Shown piece by piece: positions 26,063 through 37,317 of a stretch of DNA of 64,000 bases; position 1 is the first letter of the stretch; each line of letters begins with the position of its first letter. The translations under genes were made by a program, and so were the position numbers. This stretch comes from Climacteris rufus. Its lineage: Eukaryota > Chordata > Aves > Passeriformes > Climacteridae. The notes under the pieces are model-generated. The model saw only the letters and a list, made by a program, of their open reading frames with translations. It did no database searches and had not been told where the DNA came from. The stretch is taken from contig VZRZ01001998.1 in assembly GCA_013398175.1 (NCBI GenBank), positions 1,982,811 to 2,046,810 of the forward strand, written 5' to 3'.

Positions 26063-27028
26063 ATATTCATTTTGTGATTCATGGGACTACAGTGGGTTTT
26101 AGTTTGTCTCTGGATCAGAGATAAAATTTCTGAATAGAGCTTTGTGGCTTGGAGTGTTTAGTTTTCCTGTAACATCATTACTGAGTTAGCTACACACATC
26201 CTAGGACATCAGTTCCAGATATCCTGCCAAAGATCAGATGAGATCCAAAGGACTGCATTCATTAGCTGCCAAAAAAATGCTGGGGGGAAGGGAGAGAAAA
26301 TTGCCTACATCTGTGACAGTGGAAAAAAGAAATACAAGGCAGTTGAATATGAAAATAAAAGCAAATATTTACACAAGTTAAAAATGAGTGTGGCAAACCA
26401 AATTATATTTTCAAATCAGGAATAAACTTCTGAATGTTAGGGAGAATGGATTTTTGAACAAAGTCTTATAAAAGCACTAAAGGAATATTTTCACTTGATA
26501 TTTAGGTAACATTTTCATTTGCTTACTTTCGTACTGTGTTCTTGTAACACCCTCCCAGGAAGAATGGAAGTCACTTTTCTTGATTGTTCCATTGTAGTGC
26601 CTGAATATCCTGTATTCTCTACAGATGGAGCTGTATATTAACAGAGCTGAGTTTGTACAAACAGCTCAATCAATGTAACACAAGGATTAATCATCGTATG
26701 CCTGATTTCCCATAAATGCTGGGGAGAAAAACAGGGGCTTGCAAGGACATCCTTTTCAGCCCTCACAGAAGTTATGTGTTTTTCAACCTCTTAAGATATT
26801 TTGGCCTTCAATGGAGTAGAAAACATTTAATCTTTTTACTGGTTGTTCCCCCACCTAAGTCCCCTGAAAGGAGCTGGGGCACTAACCTGCTTCCTGGCAT
26901 TGATTTTACTTAGTTCATTGTGCATGTTACAAACACACACTCCCCTTTTAAAGGCACTCTTATTCTAAAGATGCTTTATTTTACAGCTTCCCGCTCAAAG
27001 GAAGCATTTCATTCCCATGTCTGTGTCT

Positions 27029-27064
27029 CTGCTGCTCCCCCAGCAGCTGCTCAGGGAGCAGCAG
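27029..27064. repeat. Perfect 11-bp GC-rich inverted repeat
   Basis: CTGCTGCTCCC (27029-27039) pairs perfectly with GGGAGCAGCAG (27054-27064). The 14-nt loop itself contains the palindrome AGCAGCTGCT, so a nested stem is possible. Confidence 0.75.
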
Positions 27065-28180
27065 CCGGGATGGAGCTCTGGAAATTGAGATTACACCAAT
27101 GACTCTACATTAAAGCAACATACATTAAGATCTTTATCTCTCAGAGATAAGCTTTATTAAAATTGAACAAATATTGTGGTTTTCCCTTCCATTCCATGTA
27201 CCTTTGTACAGTTAGTCTGAGACATGTAACTTCAACAATAACACAATCCCTGGAATTGGAAATCGATGCACAACTGTGCCAATAAATGCAAAGTAAAGAA
27301 TTCAGTTCCATTTTCTATACGTTGTTGCTAGGACATGGTAAACTAATGCTTGTTTGTAACTCTGCACAGAGATATAAAATTTTAGGGCAAGGTTTCTTTC
27401 CTGTAAGAAGAGGCCAGTCTTATGCATTGTTCTTTAGACAACACTTATGATTTGAATTTTCCTCCTAAATTACTTTAACTCTATACAAACTGTTTAATGG
27501 CTTTGAAAGCCCCGTGCAAGAACGAGAGGACAGAAGAATACAGAAGCTTTAAGATGCTACCTAATACAAGTCTAATTCATAAAGTAGGTCTGTCAATACA
27601 TTGGACAGTAAATAAAAAAATCAGTTTTAAAGTGAACACCAAAGAGAACATAGACACAAATTCACCACAGTTTGTTTGCCTAATGGCTCTTGTGTAAGTT
27701 AAATAATTGCTTAATATTGTCTTTGAAAACTAACAGATAATTTATTTTCATTATGAGATAATTTAAGTTCATTTTGGTTAGTACTAAAATTTTAAAGCCT
27801 ATAAAAGCATTTCATTAAAAATACACATTGTATTAGAAGTGAGAAGGGATCTCCTCTATGAAAAGAAATTGAAGAATTTAAAAGATTATGTAAAATTATT
27901 CCAGTACCAATCAAGTCCCAGGAACCTGCTCCCCCTTGGAATAGAAACACCTGTAGTTTCATGGATCCTTGTTATTCCTGGCAAGTCCTTTCCTAGCCCT
28001 GTGCTGACAGCAGTTTACTCCCTCTCCTAAAACCCCTCAGCTCTGGCCAGACAAGTCAGTAGAGAGAGACAGAGATTTCTGTCCATATTCATTCTAATCC
28101 TACACATCCACCAGGGTAACTCTGGCCAGAACTGCAAATGGATACAGAAGTGCAATAAAGAATCATGGACTTACTTAATA

Positions 28181-28318
28181 GGAGGGAAGGAGGGAAGGAG
28201 GGAAGGAGGGAAGGAGGGAAGGAGGGAAGGAGGGAAGGAGGGAAGGAGGGAAGGAGGGAAGGAGGAAAGGAGGGAAGGAGGGAAGGAGGGCAGGAGGGAA
28301 GGAGGGAAGGCGGGAAGG
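28181..28318. repeat. (GGAGGGAA)n minisatellite, about 17 copies
   Basis: An 8-bp purine-only unit GGAGGGAA is repeated about 17 times over 138 bp. A few substitutions (an extra A near 28265, a C near 28291, a C near 28311) occur in the right half, so the left half is the more homogeneous. The plus strand carries many GGG runs 5 nt apart, which fits the G-quadruplex pattern, and the purine/pyrimidine strand split also permits triplex formation. On the minus strand the array gives a repetitive Leu-Pro-Ser-Phe-Pro-Pro frame, which is a shadow. Copy number may be unreliable in the assembly. Confidence 0.95.
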
Positions 28319-31018
28319 CAAACTTTGAGCTCCTGTATCCATGAGCCCAAACAAAAAGGGACTCTTGAAACTGTACATAAGGATCTCAGAAGGCAGCCAG
28401 CACCACCTAAACACAGGGTGGCTGGGAATACGATTCAAAACAAATTCTGTAGAGTAGAACATCCTTCTGACTGACCTTTCACAATAGCTGTAATTCTTCA
28501 CACTCTCCCTCACACCCAGTTACTTCCCTTTTTTGTACGAGCCAAATAAATTTCCTGCTTCAGAAAGAGGATGGAACAAGCAGCCCTGCTAACCTCAAAA
28601 TTCTGCATAGTTAAGCTTTGGCTTCCTATTTTACAAATCATCTTTGGCAATCCTAGGTATGCACTTAGCAGACTAAAAGCATAACTATTACTTTTATAAA
28701 TCGGAATAATGAATCCAATCCTTTTTTCTTTATTAAGCTATTTAATATAATTAGAGAGAAAATAAAATTTTCCTCATTTGGAGCCGTACATGCATCTGGC
28801 ACTCTTGAAAAGTTGATTCCCTTGGATTATGGAATATAGAAGAGACCTGAAGGATCTGCCCTCTGATGACCACAAGCTCTACCACAGCTGCTTCACTTGA
28901 GCTGAACCTTGTAATTTCACAAGAACATTTTGAGTCTGAAAAGCAAATGCACGAAGCACTGTCCAAAGCACTCACTGAAAGGTGGAAGAGAGTCAAAATC
29001 AGAAGATGAGTGAAGGAAGCCATTCCCCAGCACACTGAAAAGCCCTGCTAGCAGGCTCCCTGGGGGAGAGGTGCAGTGTGAGCCTGGCAGATGAGCAGGG
29101 ATGTGGACACTCCATTCCCTGCGCGGCCGCAGGAGCCACCGGCCACGCTACTCCGGGCTGCTCTGCAAACAGGGCCAGGGGCAGGCAGGGGCTCTGCCAT
29201 GCCCTGTGACTGAGCTCCTGTTTCAGACATCAGCTCCCCTCCACACATAGGAACCACTCGGCAGCTTCACCTCAGGCAAATGCGGAGCGCGAGTCTCCCT
29301 GCTCAGCTCCTGCCACCTCTCGTTTAGCACTTTGGTGAGCACGCTCCTCTACAAGGTTGGCCATTTGCTCAAGGCCTGAGGGCAATTCAGTTTTAGACAT
29401 TAGTGAGGGAAAAAAGCCTCCACACCGAGCAGGAACCTTTCCACCTTAGGATCTATAGGCCAATTTAACTAAAAGAATTATGACTTTTTTTTCTCATAGG
29501 AATTTTGCCTCTGTGAAAAAGCTACACAAGGAAAAAGAGTCTCAGAGGGACCAGACCTCAACTCTACCTGTAAAAATTCTCTAGAGAGAGACCTGAAAAA
29601 TCTTTTTATATTTACATAAATGCAACCAGATTCTCCCCTTAAATGTCTTGTATAGAGACAGCAAAATAGCTCAATCCTTTATGTATTTTTTGTTGACAAA
29701 ACCAATGGTGAATATGTGCTTATTTGTGTGATATTCATTGCTCTCATCTCCAATGCCCTTCCTCCGAGAAAATTGAAACTTATATTAATTAAGAAAAGTT
29801 CATTAGTTCAACAGATTCATTAACCTTTTTTGGGAAATGTACACTGAGCACCAAATTAATCAGCATTCTGAAAACAAGTCACAACTTATCTCTCTGTGTA
29901 TTATATTTTAAAAATATTTTTCAATATAAACGTACATAAACCCAGCCTACATCATTTTGGGAATACTTATTTCCTACTCTAATTCCCTAGTGGTCAGCTC
30001 TCACATTAAAATACTTTTTTTTTTTACCTTATTTAAACAAAAGACTAATTTGAGAAGCCACCTGGGATTTCAAACCTGTTTTCAGACATTATTAATTCAG
30101 AAGTATTGGGCTGTGCCCTCCTCTGACTCCAGCAGTGCCCGCTGAAGAAGCAGTCTTTCCACCAAATTAGCCCAATTCCCACTGATGAACCCCCTCCAGA
30201 TCCGTGTGGTTCTTAATCACTTTCCGCCAAATTAATTCATTTATTTCACGCTCAGTTTTTACCTATCAGGTCTTTGCCAAACAACTTCATTTTCCTTGGC
30301 AGGGCACACTAGAGGCTGTAACGATGTCAGGCCCATTTTTCTTTGGTTCTTTTTGGCTGTGGATGGACCCCACAAAGCTACAGCATGTCGAGATGCTCAG
30401 ACTGGTGATGACTGAGACTGCCCATCCATCCCTCAGGTGTCTTATTTATATTTGTTTCTGATGACTCCACCAGATGCTAATATTCCTGATTGACCTCTTC
30501 TATGGCCATTTCAACTTAGTTCATTACTCAAAAAGATGTGAAAAATATATTATTTTGACTGTATTAAAATCTTGCGGTGATATTTTATTTGGATTTTTCT
30601 CCCAGTTCCATAGTTAAGGCCACAGAGCTTATGCCAGTGTTTTACTATTTATTATGAATGTGAAGAGCTGACTACACTGTAAAACCTTTGTTCTTCATAA
30701 AAAAATAAGGACAACAGCCTGTGGACCTTGGCAAGACAAGATTAATTTAGGATCGATCAAGTCCTTTCAATTGTAACATCGACACAGGTGCCCTTGCAGC
30801 AAAGGCCAAACACATCATCATTTTATCACCACATTTGTTTCAGAGCCCCTCTCATTACATTTCAACTTCTAGTCACTAATTTTTGGCACGATTAAACCAA
30901 GAATTAACATCACTGTAGTTCCCTTTATCACTGCGTGCTACATTCTAATACAAGAATATATCAAAGTGATGTTGTTGCCAGCTGCATGTAGTTTCCAAAC
31001 AGCAAGGAATAGAATATT
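28319..31018. other. Unique non-coding stretch with a small CpG pocket
   Basis: 29040-29340 is GC-richer and includes a CpG cluster with a NotI site (29121-29160). 30720-30970 looks like a conserved non-coding element (see findings). No transposon or gene was recognised. Confidence 0.55.
29121..29160. other. Small CpG cluster with a NotI site
   Basis: GCGCGGCCGC at 29121-29130 includes the rare 8-bp NotI site (29123-29130). At least six CpG dinucleotides fall within 40 bp, against an AT-rich and CpG-poor background, with more at 29283-29291. It is too small for a normal CpG-island promoter. It could be part of an exon, a small regulatory element or an eroded GC-rich repeat. Confidence 0.5.
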
Positions 31019-31101
31019 GGGGGGGGGGGGGATAAAGCCAGATTGAAAACTGCTCACAAGATGAGTATCAAAGAGTTCATGCTTTAAAATATTTGTCTCA
31101 G
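31019..31101. repeat. First copy of a duplicated G13-plus-70-bp segment
   Basis: Thirteen G (31019-31031) followed by 70 bp (31032-31101) that recurs without a mismatch at 31153-31222. It is followed directly by a single N at 31102. Probably an assembly duplicate rather than biology (see findings). Confidence 0.9.
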
Positions 31102-31102
31102 N
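31102..31102. other. Single undetermined base (N)
   Basis: An isolated N exactly at the end of the first repeat copy, as left by gap closure or contig joining. Confidence 0.95.
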
Positions 31103-31138
31103 AGCGAGGTGTTACGCAAACAGAGGGAGAAAGAGACT

Positions 31139-31222
31139 GGGGGGGGGGGGGGATAAAGCCAGATTGAAAACTGCTCACAAGATGAGTATCAAAGAGTTCA
31201 TGCTTTAAAATATTTGTCTCAG
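31139..31222. repeat. Second copy of the duplicated G14-plus-70-bp segment
   Basis: Fourteen G (31139-31152) plus the same 70 bp (31153-31222). A 36-bp sequence (31103-31138) with no match elsewhere that I noticed separates it from the N. Confidence 0.9.
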
Positions 31223-34200
31223 AGAAATCAGCACATTTAGATCAGACAAAAAGATCTTGGGAAAAATTTTTCATCTTCAATAACATGCAACTAATATTGA
31301 GTTTTCTGTTTCAAACAAGTTTCAGTCTGAAGAGTTTCTATAACCTTTAGCAAGATCCTAATTTCAGAAGAAATACAAACTCATTCTGAACAAAGTGGTA
31401 ATTATAGCTGCACAAGAAATAATTGTCAGTTCATGGTATTATTTTTTAACCATTGATATTCAGAAACTATCATACCTGCAAAAAAGAGCATTCCACTCAA
31501 ATTAATCCAAGCTGTCATTTATCCATTACTGTTTACTAACTTTTTCCACCATATCACTAAATCCAGTCTGGTGAAACACTGCTCCATTGACTTGATTCCA
31601 TAATCCCACCTATGCCATTAACTACTAGAAAATAATTAGCAATAGTAAAACCAGTGAAGAGTATTATAAGTAAATTTCTTTCTCCTTCTGCTAGAGAAGG
31701 AGGAATTTGGCATGCAAATTTCATAGAAATATATGTTTCTTATTCCCATCTAAAAGCTGGAAACACAATTCATGGAGATCCTACCTGGAATCTTCAACTA
31801 CCAATTCTTGCTTCACCACATCTGTGATAAATTCTGATGCAATACAAAGCTATCTATTTGTTTAAAATTTTGGCGGGTAGTTTACTGCTTTAAATTGATT
31901 ACTGGCTTTCTATCACAAGGTTTTACTTTATGTCTGCCAAATTTTAAACAGTGTTAAATGTAATGTTATACTAACACTGAGCACAACTCAGATGTAGGTA
32001 TCTACCAAACAAACCCCTCAGAGACAGAAAGCAATGTCCTAACTGCACACACAGAAATTCAGGTGCTTCAGAAAAGTACAAAGAGGAGCACTAGCCAAAG
32101 CGTAGTCAGAAAATCCTGTCTCTACAGGCTGGAAATCCAAGGACCTACATGACTCTATTGCTACAAACTGGGAAATCATTCACCTCTGCAGATCACCTCC
32201 CCAGTACCAGTCACCCTCTGCTGAAGGTCACCAATATGACCAAGTCTTGCTGCCATCTGAACACAAATCTCACATCTCCCTCCTCTTGCTCCTCTTGCTT
32301 TTGAATCTTCAGAGCAATCTGGGCAGACTTCAGTCTTTTCTCCTTAGGGAAGTCAAACTCTATTGCATGTGCTCTCTTTTAATAGAAATATTGGACACCA
32401 CATCCCCAGAGAATCTTGAAAACTTGCAGTTAAATGGAAAGAATATATTTGACCATAGATCTCACAGATGGAGATACACTTCATGCAAGTAATATAAATA
32501 AAATATTAATTCTAAGGTAATGGGAAAAGTGCCTTCCTAATTTTTCTTTCAATTTTAAAAAGCTTGAGACTTTCTTGGCTCAAGAGGAAAATTCCAGCAA
32601 GTTTGGAATTTTCTTAAAAGCAATAAAAGACTTAGGAAAAAAAAAAAGTAGTTCTTATCAGGTCCCCAAAGGTATTTAGGCATTTACCTCTCTCCTAAAA
32701 TTAGCAGTCACGCCATTCTGAACATGCATCTGAAATATAGATTCTTACCAATTTAAATGAGGACTGTGGACGCCCTCACCAAACGAGATGGAGAGCTTAA
32801 ATTCTCAGTAATGCACATATACTAAACATATGAAACTATAAAATAGCTCACGCGGATGGTTAGATATACACATCTCCATGCAAATTTTAATTACTAGTCA
32901 ACATTTGGGAGTGTTTTGCAGAAGCACATGATTTATATTTGTTCTGTTATAGACCTGAAGCTGATTTCATAGAGGTTGTGCTCCAAGGCAGGATTGCACC
33001 ACACAGCAGTGAGGCAGCATAGCAGGCAGACTATGAAATCAATGCAGTGTCTCACATTTGCTAACAAATCACAAGTGCACCGTCAGACCATCTGCTGGGA
33101 ACAAGGCACGGTGAGCTGCAGTGATCACACTGATTGACATTCTGGTTTGAACATCTAGTTAGAATTAGCTCACCTTGGCTTCAGGAACTACCTCACTTGT
33201 AATACATATTTACAACACTGGTCGTGAGTTTACTGAGTAAGAGGAAAGTTCATCTTCATCCTTCCAAGTCCTTCATACTTTGCCTAATAGAGTCTACAGT
33301 GAAGGGAAAAGGTAAGTGCAGCTTCATTTCCAACATTACATCAAGCTAATACTTTTATAACATTGAGGTAAGGGCTTTATATTCCTCACACAGTTTCTAT
33401 AGTAAAAAAAATTTAAACTATCAAATCAATGGTAAGTCTTTTTTAACCCACAGAAGTACAGTTTTTATATGTTTTGTAAGAAGATAGAACTGAAATCTGG
33501 AAAGGAGCTACATCCCAGATGTAACTCAAGGCACCCAGTCTGTCATTCAGATTTGCTGTGAGCTAAAGATTCAATGGTGCCAAACCCAGCAGAACCACCT
33601 CTCTTCTGTTCTATGTAAAGCTGCTGGAACTCAGTTACAGCAGATTAAAGAATAGATTTCTATCACCTGGATAGGTCTGAGCAGACTTCAGGCAGCTGAA
33701 GTACTCCTGTGCTCTGGAGGTCACCAAACCATCATTTCACAGCCTAATGCAGATGAAGTGCTGCACTACAGCATCATCATCTGGCCACATCTCTTCCATT
33801 TTCTCTAGCACTTAGGATGCAACAGCATCTAAGGAAATAACATATCAAAGGTGGCCAATATATCCTTGAACCTTAGGGGCTTCAAGCGTGGCTCCCTTCA
33901 CTGTGCTTGAATTGCAATGCTGTAATCCAAATCAGCATAGAAATGCAGGAAAATGTGAGTGAAAAGAGCTTGGCCTTGCTGGGGGACTGATGGACAGAGA
34001 TGCAAATCTAGCCTAAGTCCACCTCTGTGGGAACAGCACTGGAAAAACTGACTGTAAATTCATTATCCCTTTTCACTGTCAGCTTCATCATCCAGGCCAC
34101 ACACTTCTGCCCACAGAAACATTTTGGTGTGAGACACTGAGATTCAGGTGTCTGATTCTGCTATCTGTAAGAGACTTCTATTTCACAAAGCCAGTCAGAG

Positions 34201-34428
34201 GTCCCATACAACAGACTTGTGCGGTTCCATGCCAAAGTCTCTTCCACAGGATGTGCCCCTCTGACAGGATCAGGGCCACACCACACAGCCTCCCCCAACC
34301 CCAAAAGGTAGCTCTGCCAGAACTGAGTGCCAAAATGGGGCTGAACTGGAAAGGTGGTGCCCAGGCTCCATCACCTTTATCTTATGGAAACCTCTGCACT
34401 AGGGATGGGGAAAGTGAAGGTCAAAAAA

Positions 34429-34452
34429 ATTACTGAAGAAAACTTCAGTAAT
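34429..34452. repeat. Perfect 10-bp hairpin with AAAA loop
   Basis: ATTACTGAAG (34429-34438), loop AAAA, CTTCAGTAAT (34443-34452). The stem is too short and isolated for a miRNA precursor or a classical terminator. Confidence 0.75.
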
Positions 34453-37299
34453 GGAAGGATTCTCACACCTAGCACAGGGCTGGGGCTCCCAGCTACCACA
34501 GCATTTATGACCAAATAAATAAAACCACTCTATGTTAAAAGTCTTCAGGTAAGTAATGTCACTAATTGGGCAAGGGAGCTCCCCTCTGATATGTGAATTG
34601 CAGTACACATTAAAAAGAATGCTAATGAGATTATAATAAGATACTACATTTACATGGCAATGCCACCTTTGTCACAGAGTAAAAAACACTTCAGAGTGTA
34701 AAGAGTAAAAATCATAGTAAGAAAGAGATACTGAGACATTTTTCCTTCTACTACTGAAATTATGTCCCTTTACTATTTAAAGAATAACAATGAAAATATT
34801 TTTCTCAACAGAGGATTGCACAGAGCAGCAACCAAAATATGGCAGAGGTTGGTAGTAAAGCCAAAATTTGCAATCTGAGACATAGCCATGTCTTGACATA
34901 AGAATTACTTTTATTGGAAATGTTTTGCATTCTTCACAGGTTGCACCTATATTGAAAAAACCTCTAGCAAACATAAGACAACTTCCACATTAGAGCAAAG
35001 CACCAGCAGAAAAAGATGAGAAAGCAAACATTTCTTGCTAAAAATCCTTATAATAAAACATGGCATGCACAAGGCCATAGAGCTGATATCCTACACAAGG
35101 AAACAAAACCTGCTTGCAAATACACCTTCTACCAAAAACTGAAACTAAAAAACCAAAAGATTTCCTCCATTGGTATGCAGCTCTAGCTCAAGGTGAACTT
35201 AAAATCCTAAATTACAGCAAGAAAAAAGTATCAACAAAATTTACTGAGAGAACAAATTAAATATGCTGAAACAATGAGAAAGCTCCAGAATCTCTAGTTA
35301 ATCTCAGTGTAAGATGGGGGATACAAAAATGTATTCTCTTGCTTGTCTAAACAAAATCCTCACATAACCAGTAATTAATATCCTTCTGCCCTTCTTGAGA
35401 GAAGTTTTAGGCATTTGAAGGAGGAGTATAAATGGGAAGAAAAATTCCTCACATCATTCATAAGAAAATATTCATATCCTAATTGTGCCCCCATACTTGA
35501 GGGACTGCCTGTATTGAACTAAGCTAAAACACCCAAAACACTTTTTAGGACACCAGTTTTAAAGCAATATAATCTCATATAACTTAAAAAGAAAAAACTT
35601 ATAGATTTCTTGATTAAAGTAAATCTGTCACATAAATAGTATGACAGGTCTTTTACCAAGCTGGGAATCCTATGACTGGAAGATATGGTGAAAGAACAAT
35701 CGTAAAGGACATAAAAGAGTCCTATGCAAAGGTTTATGAATATTGGCTGCTCCTAATATTCATCTCTACAGTGATTTTACATAACTTCTCTTTATTACAT
35801 ATTCATTTTTACTGCATATTCATTTTATCAATGTCAAGTGAAAATGAATATCCTCAACTGATGCTAGAGGGACTTGCTTTTTCCCCTCCTCTCCTTCTTA
35901 AAATCCATTTTATTCTTGCCTTTCCATTTTTGCAAAACTTCAGGCTACACTAGTTATGTTCTGTAGCATATTCAGTACTAATGAATCACAGCCTTTCACA
36001 ACCTGGGCAAAACAAGTCATTGTAATGACACCTTTTTGCTACACTATATTTATTTGCCAGCAGGATCCCAAATGGCAATTCTTGCCACAACACAGTGGCT
36101 GCTGCTGCTGCTACTCTCAGTCCCTACAAGGAATGGACAAATACAGAAATTTCATTATTTATAGTAATCATGGAAGAAAGCACAAGAAGTCTTTTTCATG
36201 ACCCAAAGAGTACTGAAAATTGGCTGCCCTGAGAAAGCCAATCTCAAATGCACACCAATAAAAACACACAAGCATTCACTGCAATGTACAGCATCACTCA
36301 TCAAGAAAATTAATTCTGGAGTAATTTTGATGTATGTTGATCTGCAGGATCTTGATTTGAGGGTGTAATACCATACTGTTTTATTTTTTACATAGTATAT
36401 ATAAAAACCCATGTAACTATGAGAAATGTAGGAAGATAATTACATTAGGTGAAAGTACTATAAGAGAAAATGAAGAGGTTTGTGATTTTCTCAATTTCTT
36501 TCTTTCCATGCTCTGATCTTCAATACAATCAGCAAAGCCAGTTGACTGTTTTAAGATTTGTGTAATTTTCCTACAATATTATATATTCTTTACATACAAA
36601 ATAAATTGAAAGGGAGTATAAATATATCAATAAATAATCCCATAACTCAGTATTTAACTACTATGTAAAGCACATACCTTCAGATATTACTTGATAACAG
36701 AAAAGAGTGATGCTTATTCATCTCTAACAAACTGGGACTGAATCAAAACACATTCAGACAAAAATTGTTTCTACACCACAGAAGATAAAAAAGAACATTT
36801 GTCTTAGCAAAGACAAAAAGTGGTAATTCAGTACCAAATATGAAGATGGTGATTATTTGCTATCTCAAAACTGTTTGCAGGGGTTATTTCCTCCTGTGTG
36901 ATGAAGTGCTATCAACAGTATCAAAGCAGACAAAAAATTACCATATCTGTAAAAAAGTATCAGATGAGCCTTTAAGAACTTGAAGGACTTGGCAAAAATC
37001 TAACAGTAATAGTAAGCAAACAGTTTAAAAAATAATTTGTTTTCTTCTCAGTGTTCCTTTTCTTCACGGTCTGTTTCCATGCTGTTAAATAAATTCAGCT
37101 TTCTTCATTCTTTTGGTCTAAGCTGAAACTTCCATTGTTTATAATATAATTTAATATAAACACACCATCCCAGTGATCTCTTTCCAGAGTAGTAACTTTG
37201 AATTCCACTTAAAATTCTCAAAATTCTGTGTGTGATTGCTTTGCAGTGAACACCAACAAATTAACAAGAATGCAAAAGACCTTTGTTTCATTTACTGGA

Positions 37300-37317
37300 G
37301 GGGGGGTTGGGAGTGGG
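37300..37317 (+). other. Compact G-quadruplex motif
   Basis: A run of seven G, then TT, GGG, AGT, GGG. Splitting the first run gives four G3 tracts with loops of 1, 2 and 3 nt, the pattern that folds most stably. Confidence 0.6.

Larger units (their letters stand above)
23289..28180. other. Unique AT-rich non-coding stretch
   Basis: Holds the candidate terminal exon at 25919-26062 and the GC-rich inverted repeat at 27029-27064, listed separately. A short G-rich run lies near 26281-26295. Otherwise stop-dense and unrecognised. Confidence 0.55.

Noticed and set aside
28175..28513. 112-codon minus-strand open frame
   Set aside because: Most of it is the GGAGGGAA array read as Leu-Pro-Ser-Phe-Pro repeats; tandem 8-bp repeats stay open in a frame without coding.
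36101..36117. (GCT)5 triplet repeat
   Set aside because: Too short to be of note and not in a credible coding frame.
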